In this document: positions 43,221-55,959 of the stretch, piece by piece
Layout: each line of letters begins with the position of its first letter
How positions within the stretch are numbered: position 1 is the first letter of the stretch
Assembly (NCBI GenBank): GCA_949317995.1
Contig: OX439036.1
Span: forward strand, 86,527,920 to 86,591,919
From: Acholoe squamosa
Taxonomy: Eukaryota; Annelida; Polychaeta; Phyllodocida; Polynoidae
Reading direction: 5' to 3'
Length of the DNA: 64,000 nt
Notes under the pieces: generated by a model
What the model was told of the DNA's origin: nothing
The model's input: only the letters and a program-made list of their open reading frames with translations
Database searches by the model: none
Program-made: the position numbers and the translations under genes

Positions 43221-43744
43221 GACTTACATAGCCTAAATACCAGTAAATAATGCTGGTGGGTAGTTAGATAATGGTCTATTTACCCTACCCTTTCCCTGGC
43301 AGGTTCCCCGTAACCAGTGATGTAAGTTTTCAGAATTTTGTCTGATTTCAGAGTTTGGGATGCCTATAGATTTAATCAAATTTCTATTCTCGGATGATTT
43401 TTTTAGTAGTATTTTCCAATGAATTTAGAACGGTCCTCTGCCTCTCCCAGCACCATGCACATGCCCCCCACTTTCCCCTCCTTAAACTTTTAAGGGCCGC
43501 TGATGCATTAATGCGTTTTGGCCATTGCTCGTCATGATGCACCAAATAAGTGCTGGTGAGCAGTCTTGCCAGCACTTCATTGAAGTATCATGAAGAACCT
43601 CTTGTAGCTTTTGTGTCAACCCATTGGGTCGGCATGATGTCAGGACTGCATTCATGTATCATGACGACCAATTGACATGATGCATTAATGCATCACCGAC
43701 CCTTAATCCTCATGCACATGGCTCTGTACAAACATGTGTCAAAC

Positions 43745-44140
43745 TTCCTGTCCCTCCCTACACTGTAAAAAATGTGTGTTGAAATTACACTGCCCCTCCC
43801 TACACTGTAAATAATGTGTGTTGTAATTAGACTGCCCCTACCTTCACTGTAAAAACGTGTGTTGTATTTACTGTCCCTCCCTACACTGTAAAAAAATGTG
43901 TGTTGAAATTACACTGCCGCTCCCTACACTGTAAAAACTTGTGTCAAACTTACTGTCCCTCCCTACACTGTAAAAAATGTGTGTTGAAATTACACTGCCC
44001 CTCCCTACACTGTAAAAAATGTGTGTTGAACTCACACTGCCCCTCCCTACACTGTAAAAACGTGTGTTGCACTTACTGTCCCTCCCTACACTGTAAAAAA
44101 TGTGTGCTGAAATTACATTGCCCCTCCCTACACTAAAAAA
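43745..44140. repeat. About 44-bp minisatellite (CCCTCCCTACACTGTAAAAA)
   Basis: About nine tandem units around CTGCCCCTCCCTACACTGTA followed by AAAAAATGTGTGTTGAAATT. Unit length varies slightly (40-47 bp). A 78-aa Cys/His-rich open frame across it is a product of the repeat. Confidence 0.93.
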
Positions 44141-44149
44141 GGTGTGTTA

Positions 44150-46169
44150 AAACATGTGTCATTTGACATGAAATTGGGGCCGGTTCTTTAGGACTGAGTC
44201 CTTAACCTGTGACATGTTTTTAATTCTCTTGGAATTAAACCCAGATCCTGGGATTTCCATCGTTTTGTCAAAGAGTGGTGTCTCTTTACTTTATATGAAC
44301 GTCTAGGCCCTACTGCTATCACATGTCTAGACATGGTCACTCTTGTATTTTATGAGGTGGGCCTGGGCTAGTCAGGCTTTGGCTCTGTAAGATGTGGAGT
44401 CCACCCACCAACTAAAGGACACTAAAAAAGTACTTCTACGGATGGCGTCTTTTATTTTATTTTACTTTTCACAGGGTGTGTCTGTCTAAATATAAAGGAA
44501 AGCCCTGTTTATGTTATATTTACTGTAGACTGTGACCAGGCTGGAAGTAACTCACGCAAAACGACCATGAAGAATTAACCCCTGAGGCTCCAATGCACTC
44601 CTCAAGTAGTAGAATGGTGCTCTTATATGTTATATATAGTCAGGTAACGATACCCTTTCTTTCTTTCTTTCTTTCTTTCTTTTCCTTCTTTTTTTTTTTT
44701 TTTTTTTGTTCTTTAACAGGGAGAGAAGAAAAAGGGATTGTCGCACATCAAATAAAAATGAACAAACTTATTAAACTAAAAAAACAAACAAGTAAATCAA
44801 CGGTGCCTACCTATCCTACCCCACCCCCTCCCTTTTCTTTAAATCCTTTCCTTTTTTCAATTCATTTGAAGTGGGTTGGAGGGCGGGAGGGTCAGCTCTC
44901 AGTGAGTGGGCTGTGTTGTAGATTTTGACATCAGATGCCAGTATGAGTGATCAACATGGCCATTCGGACTGTTCCCATGCAGCGGGGATTTACTATTCTC
45001 ATGCAGCAGGGATATACCATATCATGTTTTAATCCCTTTTAATAAGCGTCTCATTCAAATAATCTGGAATAGGCCTCAAACAGGCACCTATCTTGTATAA
45101 AGACCAGGGGCAATCATAAAAAAAAGTGCTTTTTTTTGTGCCTGGAGGACGTCCCATCCTAGCCCTGTCGAAAATATTGCCAAGGGCAATCATCCTCTTA
45201 ATCTATAACTTATTGGCGCGCTGGTGGTTATTCACGATACCTTAGCCACTGGTGGCTAACCATGTCGCCAAAGTTATAGAGATGTCAATACTCTCTCTTT
45301 AAATCCAATCCCCTGCTTTACCGAACTCCTCCCCCCCCCCTTTGCAGACTGCACCATAAGACTTCCTACTCTCCCTTAAGCTATGGGTTAAATCACGAGG
45401 GTCTTCTCATTGTTAACTTGTTAATACACCTGTTTCTGGTGTTTGTTTGTTTTCTGTTTGAGTTTTTTTTCCTCCCCAATAATATCTGATGATTTATTAA
45501 CAAAACGACTATAAAGGTTAATTATCTGATTTCATTGTCTTCAAATCTATTATCCCGAGGAACTGGTACAGAAATACAAGATATCTCTGAAATCACATAA
45601 AATATAATCTTAAGGACCAATAGATGACTCTGGAAATAGTTGATTAAAAATATGAGAAAATGAAATAAGGCACCTCATCAAGACCATAGTGGCATGATAG
45701 ACTTTGACAACAAACTTATAGTTAAGCATATGCAATTACATAAAGTCCCTATCGATGTTTTCAGACCACTGATTTGATCAAATCACCACCTTTACAGGTG
45801 ATAAGTGATGCATGGGCATATTTGGAAGGACAAAAGGGTGTGCAGCCAATAAAAGAATGTGTGAATAGGTCTAATTAAGGAGACCAATGCCCACCTGTGT
45901 AGAGCCTTGTGGGCGAGCTGTAGTTTCTACCTGTGGTTTGTCAGTGTGCATTTGATAGTGTATTCATGACACTGCTGATGCTGTTATAGTGGAAATACTA
46001 CCAGAGGCAGCAGTCAGGACTACCTGTCCTACCACACCTGACATCTCCCACCTGTCCCGTTACACTGACCAGCACGTGACAGCATAGGCTAGCTGTGTGA
46101 CCCAACCCACCCACACCCACTCCCCACATCCTCCTGCAGTATTCCTGCTCATTAGTTCCCAGCACGGAG
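44150..46169. other. Intergenic, no gene recognised; CTTT microsatellite
   Basis: A CTTT run and poly-T lie at about 44654-44707. No exon was supported. The last kilobase is upstream of the filamin-like gene and may hold its promoter, but I see no decisive core element. Confidence 0.5.
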
Positions 46170-46200
46170 ATGCCGACTGCAGCGGAGCTGATGCTGACTT
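46170..46200 (+). CDS. Candidate alternative first coding exon of the filamin-like gene
   Basis: An ATG at 46170 opens ten codons (M-P-T-A-A-E-L-M-L-T) and meets a perfect donor GTAAGT at 46201 in phase 1. That is the phase exon 2 (47167) needs, so it could replace exon 46721-46754. Which one is used cannot be decided from sequence. Confidence 0.4.
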
Positions 46201-46720
46201 GTAAGTGGAGTTTTATGTCAGGGGATGAGGTCCCGACACGCCCTTTTTCTGTTAAACAGGTATACTACTACTACCAGGTGCAGGTGTACTTCTCTATACA
46301 GTCTATGACAGGTGACTCTATTGCTGCTGACACCAGTTGCTTACACCTAACTTGCTCTTCAGGTGGGAATGAGTTTTAAAACCCCTGATTGTTGGCACAC
46401 AACCTAGAGTTAATGCATTGGAGTAACGGTGACTTAACTCTATCTTACTTAACTCCATTACTAACGGCGTTAGGCACTCACAAAGGTCACATCTAGGATG
46501 CCTAGGGATTTGGATCCAATAGGTTACACCATAATGCCATGTAGAAGAATAGCCTATCGACCCCTACAGCGGCAGGGGGACTATTTACATGGCCTCATTC
46601 AGTGATTGCCTACAGTGGAGGCCAGGTGAGCTGCTCTATCAGCAACACGAGCAACTTGTAGGAGCAGCTTAACATTAACACCAGCCTAGCCCCAGCTGCT
46701 CCCAACGGGATGAGAGAGAC

Positions 46721-49700
46721 ATGGCGAGAAGGGCGAGGAAAAACAAGCACACAGGTGGGTTAGCAGGATCATTAATATTGACACGACTTAATTCTATAGT
46801 TAAAGTGTGAGAGGCAAATGGTGATGGTCATGGATATCGATAGTTGGATGAATATATTGATAATCTGTGATCAAAATGTACGTTTGTAAGGAGTATACAG
46901 ATGCATGGTCCAGCAGTGAAAGCCGGTACATGTGTATATACTAAAGTAGACAAATTTCAAAGGGCCAATCAACCAATTTCACACATTTATGTTCACAGAA
47001 AATAACTTTAGGATAATTCATGGTAGGCCTGAATCACATTGCATTTAAATAAGCTGGTGTAAATTTTAGTTGGTAATAATATCCTATTTGAGGAGTTCCA
47101 AGATAAAAAAATTCCATATTTCAGATATGGTGAAATACTGAAGATAGTAAATTTGATTTATTTCAGCCAAGGTGGGATGGATGGAGATCCGCAATTCCCT
47201 CCGTTGGAGCCTCCTGTGCCTGTGGTGGGTTGTGTGCCTAGCACGGTACATTAATCCATTTCGGTATCTTAAATATAAGTCAGTAACCACCCCAAAGGCC
47301 AGTCCTACAGACGGACACATCTTCCAACCGTCACTCTGGGAGCGTTTTATGGACACCTTCCGCAGTGGTAGGTTGAATATGATATAATTACACTGACTAT
47401 CTTTATTTGTAAATACCGGTGGTTATATACAGGGATGTCATTTCATTTTGGCCAATGTGTAGGAACCTTGATCAGACAACACGGCCAATGATACTACGGT
47501 ATCTATCAAGCTTCTTGACATGGCTGCGGCTCATTTCGTTCTCCATAGCCTCAAAATATCAAAGACGCATCGTATTTCACAATGCAATTACTACTTGCTC
47601 CCATCATCAGCCCCTCAATTCCCTCTCCGATCCTAGCCTTAAACAGGAATGTACATTGGTGCCTGTAACACTAGTGCTGTTCTTTTGAACAAGGTTATTT
47701 CGCCACTAATTTCTCAAAATTATAGTATTTTGGCTACGGTATCATTTAGATATAAAGGGCACAAGATATGTACTATGCACCTCCCTTTCGTATACACCAC
47801 GAGCTTGTTTGATCATGTCTATGTTCATGACAACGCTCCAGTAATAGTGGTGTTATTATCTCTGTATCCGTGGAGACACTTTATCCCTATCTATAGATCA
47901 ACAATAATATAATGCATATCACTTGGAATAATTTACGCTGTAGTTATACATGTATCCGAAAGTCTACATCATAGGTCTACTTAATTATAAAATCTCGCCC
48001 ACTTCATACACCGTGAGGAGGGGTCATTTGTAAAGAGTAGGGGGTAAAACAATAAAAAGTGAACCTGTGCACCCCAGTTCCAAACCAAAGCCCCTAATCA
48101 CTCCTAGTGCCACATGCATGTAACCAAGACAATGTGCAATCCTAATGGATATCCCTACTTGAATCCCAGCCAACTGTAGCTCCTATACCCTCCAGAACAA
48201 AATTGATATACATGTAGTTAATACATACACTGCTATGTTTTTTTTCTTTCCTTTATGTATACAAGTGTGCATAAGTTTCACACTTCATATAATATTGTTC
48301 GCAGATCTACTTGCCAAAACAATGTCATTAAGTCAATGCTTTTTTTTTCATTATTGTCTTTCATTCGATGTTATTACATGTATATGACTTGCAGAGGCGA
48401 CCATCAATCAAAAGCTGTTGGACTGGTGCCAGGACCAATTGCCCACCTTCCTGGTTATAGACTTTGGCTCCACCTGGCGTGATGGTGTCACATTCTGCGC
48501 TCTATTGGAGTCAGTATGTCCAGGAAGCTGCCCACGTTATGACATTCTCAAACCGATGAACAGAACCAACAACTGCCGGCTAGGACTGAAGCTATCCTAC
48601 AGATATCTCTCTATACCACAGGTAAGAGCTTATAAGGCGCGTTTGTTTTTTTGTTTTTTTTGTTTTTTTTTACATGAAACTGACCATGGAACCAAGAGTG
48701 CCTTATAGAACAATCCCACATCGCAGATGTGTCTCATTCAATAAACTTTTCATTAAACTAGTAAAAAATATGTCAAAATGGAGGTGCACCTTACATGTTT
48801 CTATCAAAGTTGGGTGCACCTTATATGTACGGCCGCCTCAAGTGGCAAGTGCCATAGTATTACCCCATAGAGTACATAACATTATGCACTGACATACATT
48901 GTAAAATCTTAAGGCTTTACTACTATTATTTCCTACAGAATCTAGTGACAGCTGAGGAGATGGCTGGAGGTCATTCTGAGGATAAGGTCCGCTCACTACT
49001 TAAGCATGTTCGCTGGGCTGCAGCCCACCACAGTCATGTGTCCAACATTGACTGGTCGCGTGCTAATAGACCTTCAAGGGCACCTGATGGAAGTTTCCTA
49101 AACACAACAGAACCATGCCTTGCTAAAGGTCTGTAACTGTTTGCAGTTTGACTGTGATGTGCCAGTTTTGAGTTGTATCATACAGAAAAAAAATGCCGGA
49201 ATATCGGTCTGGCGATAGAAATTTCTCACTATTTACTAAGTAAAGATGGGTTCCCTAATGCATGCAGGGGTAGACATTACCACTGGCCCGGTGGCCAATT
49301 GCCAATAGTTTTGACATAACCACAGTTTCTTTTACATAACCACATGCTATTCCAGCTATAAATTCCGTTCCAACAGCTTTAGTTGCGGGCCAATAGATTT
49401 CTGAGGCTATCGGCCCGGGTGGCAAGTGGCTAAAAGAAATTGTGTCTACCCCTGTGCATGTATCAAAAGGATGGGGTCATACATGTACGTTTTGAATAAT
49501 GATGTGGGGAGAATATGTTCGAATGCAGGGCCTACTGTTATTTGGTATTGTGATATTCTAAGGAAGTTACCAATCATCACCAAATTGTTTCTGTTTTAAG
49601 GAGGCGGCCTTGTGAATGGAGTGGTTGGAAAGAGATGTAAGTTTAACCTGTTCGTCGCCGAGAGTACCAACCTGAACTTGGAGATAGATATAAGGGGCCC

Positions 49701-52700
49701 TAAAGGGGAGATGTGCCAAGAGAGAATTAAAAGAGAGCATACAGATATGGCAAAGAAGGAGCTCAGTCTGAGAGCTGTAGACAGACACCCCAAAAACAAT
49801 AATAAAAACAACAATAAAGCTCGCAGCCTTTGGCAAAGATTTGCTGGGAAAAGTTTATTTGTTCCAAGATCAAATATGGAGAGATCTATTTTAAAACGAA
49901 CTTCTCTTGCACCTGCTGAGTATAATGCCAATAATAAGGGCATACCCTTTGATTATCAATGTCTGGGGGACAACCATCTTCTCATATCATATACCCCATG
50001 TAGTGCTGGAAATCACTATATTTCAATAAAGTGGCATGGGGACGCTATCCCTGGCTCTCCATTTACAGTAAAGGTAGCTGAGAACGTGGATACCTTGGTC
50101 ATTCACCGGTCAAGGCGCTACCTGAAGGACACCACCAAGGAGGTAGCCTTCAAGGAGGACAACATTGACATGCAGCAGGGTGATTGGTCTGCTGAGGGGT
50201 CTAGTGAAAGACTAACAGATGTAAGTTCAGATACCTCGGCAAGGGATGAACCTTTGAAAAGTGCCCCTGTGCAGGCAGCCATTCTTAGTCACACTAGTAC
50301 AGTTCTTAGGTCTCTGAGCACAAGTAGTCCAACTTTAGGAACTGCAGCGCGTCTTACAAAACAGACTACAATTACCCGTAAGCGGGTTCTGAGGCGCATC
50401 ATGGCTAGGGCGGGACAGGAGATTGTGATCCACGAATCCCAATCAAGCTCATCCACAGAACAGCCCCCTGATAATGGCCCTGGTAGTGGGAAACTCAAAG
50501 AGAGAATGGGAAGTCCAAGTCCGAAGAAGCACACATTTGACTTTGATGTTGTAAGCGACTCAGGACAAAATAGTAAAGCTGTGACTCCCCAGCCTGGGAA
50601 TGTCTCACACCAGGACTTGGCAACCTCCTCTAGCCCACTTGAACCAAAACCTCGCCAAGAGCAAGGTAGGGATAAAGCTGCACCAGAGTTAAAAAATAAA
50701 CAGATTAGTAGTCCACAGCGAGTGAGTTATCGACGTTATAACTCAGACAGTGTCTTGGATCTACCAAGCTTTGAAAGCAGTCTGTCGACAGACCAATCAG
50801 CTTCAAACCGTCCCATCCGCCCGCTCGCTGTGAAGAAACCAAGTCTGCTATCTGTCCCCATGCATGATGAAAACTTCAAAAGTAGTCCATTTCTACCTGC
50901 CAGTATGTGGGCCACTAATGACTTAGCAGATGCTGACATGAAGGAAAAACTCTTAGAGGGTGGGTTTATAACACAGATGCCTTCTGGATTGAATAAATCA
51001 GATCATGCAGAGAGTGATAGTACTATGGACAGTGATTCTGATGGGGTTACCTTTCGTGAGAAATCTAGAGATTCCACCACTGAATCACGGAGCAAAAAAA
51101 ATGCGCTGAGCTCAAGTTCCATGTCACATGATTCAATGGAACAGGAGCTCAACCAAGGTATATTTGCCTCCAATGATCCTTTGAATTTGCACAGTTTGGT
51201 CGATGTTGAAAGCAAGCCTCCCTTAAATGAGAAGAAGCCTCTTTCTAAAACATACTCTGACCCTTTGAATCCAGCTAGATCGAAGAAAGTCACACCGCAG
51301 AGATCAAACACTAGTCCTGGCAGGGCACTTGGACGTCAACAGTCTGTGGACTACACAACTATTCCTGACTTGGAGAGTCCCAGTATTAGAATTCTTCAGT
51401 CTGAAAGTCTTCGTAAATCTTGTTTTTATATCAGTGAAAGGACACGGTTGGAAAATGTAGGAGAATTTTACACAGACGGATCTAGTCAATTAGACTCCAC
51501 AGACAGTCTAGCGTTAGAGAACCATCCAGTGGTAATCCATGAGGACACAGAGATGGATAATGACGAGAAGGGACAATGGGAAAATGAAAAGGAAAGTAGG
51601 GTCAAACCCAACTCGAATGAAAATGATTTGTCAAAAGTACTATGCAGAAAAACAAAGCTGAAAGAATTGCTTAAGCAATCTGACCATCTAAATCTGACCC
51701 AATCACTCTCTCTCCCAGCAAAGTTCAAGAATTGGCATGCTATTGATATAGACTCAGATGAAGATATGGAGAACAGCGAGAGCAAGGTGAAAAACACTAA
51801 ACACAGGCCATATGGGGCAAGTTTGGTTTCTTTTGACCTAAAAGGCCAAGTTCAGCATTTCCAACAGGTCAATGAACCTACCAATGGGGACATAAAAATA
51901 AGTGCCTTAAATGGAGAGCATAGAGGTCTGATGGCATGGCCCGAAGAACAAAGTGAAGATAATTCTAAGTCTGACACAGCTATAACAAAAGGAGCCTTTA
52001 CTCAGGCTGGGCATAGTGTGCCTGATGTGGCCTATCCACCTAACTCAAACTCTCAAGACATTAAATCTGAGGAATCTGGTCACACTCAAACTCAAAGGGG
52101 TTTGTTACACAGACAAGATGTGTGTCAAACATCTAGTAGCCCTGACATGAACACACCCCTCACTGACAGTAAGTCTAGTAACAGTTACGAGGGAAGCGAC
52201 AAAGAGAACGAAACACCTGGTGATCACACGTTCAGTCACAAAATCACTCCTTCGATGAACCACTTGAAATTAGTCACTCGCAAAATGGATAGCCTGAAAC
52301 CAACCTTTGTTGCAGTAAGGTCATCTAGCGTACAACCCACTTTGAGAATTCCAAGAGCTAAGGTTGATCGTACCACTCAGGTCTCACATTATGAGATAAA
52401 GGCAGAGACAGGCTGGGGCTGCCTCAATGTGCAAATACAACACAGAAAGAAACCTATAAAACAGTCTTCTCCGAGTAAGGACGAAACATGGGGGTTTCAA
52501 AGTATGACTCAAAATCATCAAATCACCAAGCAATTGAATGAAAACGTTTCAAAGATTAATTCAGATTCAACTGTAGATAGAGAAATACTTATACCAAATA
52601 TGTTCAACAGTGCAGTAGCACCACATAAATCCCTATCTGGTGTATCAAAGAATGAGACAATTATACTATCAACAGGAATCAATGCTCCCCAACCAGAGTG

Positions 52701-55700
52701 GCAGCCAAAAGCATACAGTGGGATTGCTGAATCTCTGGTCGTGCTGGCATCAAATAATGACAAATCAGGTGAAAAAAGCCTGGAAACCTCAAGTTCAGAA
52801 GCACCAATACCCATAGTATTCACGTAAGTACTAGTAATAACTAGGTGATTTATTATAGCATAGTTTACATACTACGTCCATCTTACAGAGTGCATCTTAG
52901 CTGGTAATAAGAGATGAAAATATAAGCCTAAATAAAGTGCTCCTTGTGAGTGAAATGGTATGACTTCACAGATCTTAATGGTAGTTATACTGGTCTCGGT
53001 CAAGATTTAATCATTATACCCTTGCAATTGAAACATGACCCATTCATGTATATTTTTGCAATGACCCCTTTTTTTTTTTGCAGACCTCCAATAGCACCCC
53101 GATTTATATCAGGGCACCGGGTGGTCACTCGACGCAGAAACAGACGTAGGGTTGTACCAGATCCAAAGTTCTTTCGCTCTTCCCCAAACACATCTCATGA
53201 TGATGAAAGTGGTAAAACAAACCATGACCTGCAAACAAAAGTTTCCAGAGCTACAGGTATGATCAAAGCGGTCTGTAGATTCAACAAGAACAAGCTAGGT
53301 CTGCGAAGATGGGGAAGCGACGAGTTTGCATCCAAAGGCGATGGTCATAAAAGACTGCGCTTATGGTCCAAAATTGGATCACAGCGGAGACATGTCATGT
53401 TTTCAAAACGGGTTCTTGTTCACAGACGGTCATCTAGCAGAGGTTCATCTCGGGGCTCCAGAGCGTCATTAGACTCCTACACCAGGAGCTTTGTGAGCAA
53501 AGACAAATTCCTCAAGGTAGAATCAAGCCATGACTATCAAAGATCAACTTCTGAGGAGGCACCACCATCAACTACAATTGACTCTAAAGACAAAAGAGGA
53601 GCTGTAGAAAGGTGGTTGACTCAAACATCTCAAGACATGGTTCCAACCGATGAAGAAACACCTCTCAGTCTAAAATATGACAGTGTCAATGAACCCTCTG
53701 AAGATTCTATAGCTGGAGAGATTCAAAATACTGTGCCTAAGACAACTGGCGTGAGTACCCTATCAAATGCTATCAGAATCAATGAAATGACTGATGTGGC
53801 CCCAGGCAGTCCACCTGATATGATGATGGGTACACTTGATCCTATGCTCCTCATTCCTCCACCTACAAACAGTGTACTAACAGATACAAATAGTTCTGCC
53901 TCTCCTGACAGACCTAACTCTGCACACAGTATTGCTGGCAGTACAGACGACCCATCTTATTGTGGTTTTGGGGTCTCTCCTGACGTCAGACAAGGCCTCC
54001 TGGAGGAACTAAGTGCCTTCTCAAACCTCACATCCCCAGAGTACCCTTGTTCCAGAAGGACGTCCTTAAAAGATGCTTGGGCGGAACAAAAACCTCTCAA
54101 TGAGATGTGGGAGGAAGGCATTCCAAGACTAATGGAGGATCAAATAGACGAGAATATGGTAAGTAAGAGATATGTAACCTTTATCACTCCAAGAGACATT
54201 TAGGCCAAAATAAATCAAAACGTTTTGTATGTTTTGTGCGTGCTGGTATGTTTTATCATATCCATAAGGATCACGGTTTTGAGGAATAGTTACATTGAAT
54301 ATGACTAAACCTTCATTGGATCACTTTGATATTGATATCTACCAGAATGCATTTAATCTATAAATAGAGTGTATCAATGGGTCTAGATCTTTGCGTAATG
54401 GTAATTAAATGAGTATTGTTTCATTGCAGACGAAGCACGACCTAGTCCAATTTGATCAAGACTCCAAAGCGCAAGGCCTTTCAGAGATCAGAGAGATTCT
54501 AGAGTTAGCCCTGTCTCCCCAACCCTCCCCTGTCCCCACACCAGACGCTACCCAAACAGCAGACGACATTCAATCCACTGACGGCACTTCTGGTGGAACC
54601 GGACCGTCAGCAGACGATGTTCTTGCCAACTACCAGGCGGCCAGACCTGAGAAATGTACAGCTTTTGGGACAGCTCTAATAGAGGGCATCGTTGGCGTTA
54701 AGAATAACTTCCAGGTGGGTAGGAGTGAAGAGAAAAATGCGCACTAAAAAGTGTTCGATCTAAAAAGAGATGGGTACTTTTTTTCTCTCTCTCTAAAACA
54801 TACGGCTAGGTACACCCACAGACATCAATGGTTTGGTCACCTTTCCTTCATCAGCATCTAACTATTGGCCACTGGTATTTATAGTCCTTTTTAAAATTAG
54901 CTTCATTTGATTAAAAGTTAGACGGAATCAATGGAAGCGACATTCAATCGTGGGGAGGTGAACCCCTCAGTGTTGAGGGGAAAAGGCCACAGGATAGCTC
55001 CAAGGGAAATTTAGTGGGCAATACAAGCTAAGAGGAAATATCCTCTTAAAGTAGAATCACGTAAATAAGAAGAAGAGCAAAGATGATAGACCTAGTATAC
55101 CCTCATAATCAATTATTATCCAGGTGGCTGGCATATATCTCACAGAGATGCCACTCACTGGCCGATAAAAAACAGGAAATCTGTTCTTTGGACACATTTT
55201 CCAAGGAATTCAACATAATTTAATAGAGAAAATTTGGAATCAAAACCAGGAATTCCTGGTAAACCAGAAAAAGTGGCATCTCTGATCTCAATTCATGGTA
55301 CTGGGAGCATTATCAGGTTCTTTTATAGCTTTTGAAATATGCTCCTGACCAGGTAAGTCTTTAGTGACGTCACACAGACCAGCGCGGCCCTTATAATACT
55401 TTCCCGAGAGAGACAAGTCCCCCAGAAGGGTCAAATTGAATAGGAAATGTACTAGAAATAGTGTTCCGACCCTCATCTGAAAATATCTAGACCCCATACA
55501 GTAAAATGTAATACAAAATCCAATAGATATTCAAAATGTACACTACATATTACGTGACGCATCATTTTCTAAAACCAACATGAGAAAAAAAATCGGTGAA
55601 AAGGTGAATTTGTCTTAGTATATTACATATTCAAATTGAACCTTTGTGGCTTCCTTAGCAACTAGAATCCTGCTCCCAAGAATATTCTAATATTTTTTTT

Positions 55701-55959
55701 TTAAAGAATATATTAATGAGAATTGTTTTCTATTAATCAGGTAGAGACTACCCAGGCAGGTAATGGAACACTGACGGTGGGTATTACAGGACCCCGACCG
55801 CACACCGTCTCCGAAACTAACGTGACGTACACTGGAGATGACCTGTATGACGTTATATATGACGTCACTCAACCTGGATATTACATCATCACCATAAGGT
55901 GGTCTGACGTGAGCATACCTGGAAGTCCTTTCGTATGCAAGGTTGCATATGGACCTTGA
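46721..55959 (+). CDS. Filamin-like protein with single CH2-like domain and two filamin repeats (about 1,817 aa)
   Basis: Exons: 46721-46754, 47167-47367, 48395-48621, 48939-49128, 49601-52823, 53084-54158, 54430-54714 and 55741-55959 (stop TGA 55957-55959). They sum to 1,818 codons with matching phases. Exon 2 encodes a hydrophobic stretch (S-L-L-C-L-W-W-V-V-C-L-A) between basic residues. Exons 3-4 encode one calponin-homology domain closest to filamin CH2 (L-L-D-W-C-Q...W-R-D-G-V-T-F-C-A-L...I-P-Q-N-L-V-T-A-E-E-M). A filamin repeat follows, from K-G-G-G-L-V-N-G to I-P-G-S-P-F-T-V-K-V, with an 80-90 residue insertion. Next comes about 1,400 residues of Ser/Asp/Lys-rich, probably disordered sequence. 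A second filamin repeat is split over the last two exons, ending I-P-G-S-P-F-V-C-K-V. The likely role is actin cytoskeleton scaffolding, possibly membrane-linked; no close named orthologue is recognised. Confidence 0.85.
49265..49454. mobile_element. MITE CAGGGGTAGACA family (6-bp TSD TGCATG)
   Basis: 190 bp bounded by CAGGGGTAGACA and TGTCTACCCCTG, with exact TGCATG flanks at 49259-49264 and 49455-49460. It lies in intron 4 of the filamin-like gene. Confidence 0.85.
55143..55285. mobile_element. MITE CAGAGATGCCACT family, copy 3 (6-bp TSD ATCTCA)
   Basis: 143 bp, inverted relative to the copy at 30216. The ends are CAGAGATGCCACT and AGTGGCATCTCTG, with exact ATCTCA flanks at 55137-55142 and 55286-55291. 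It lies in the last intron of the filamin-like gene. Confidence 0.88.
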
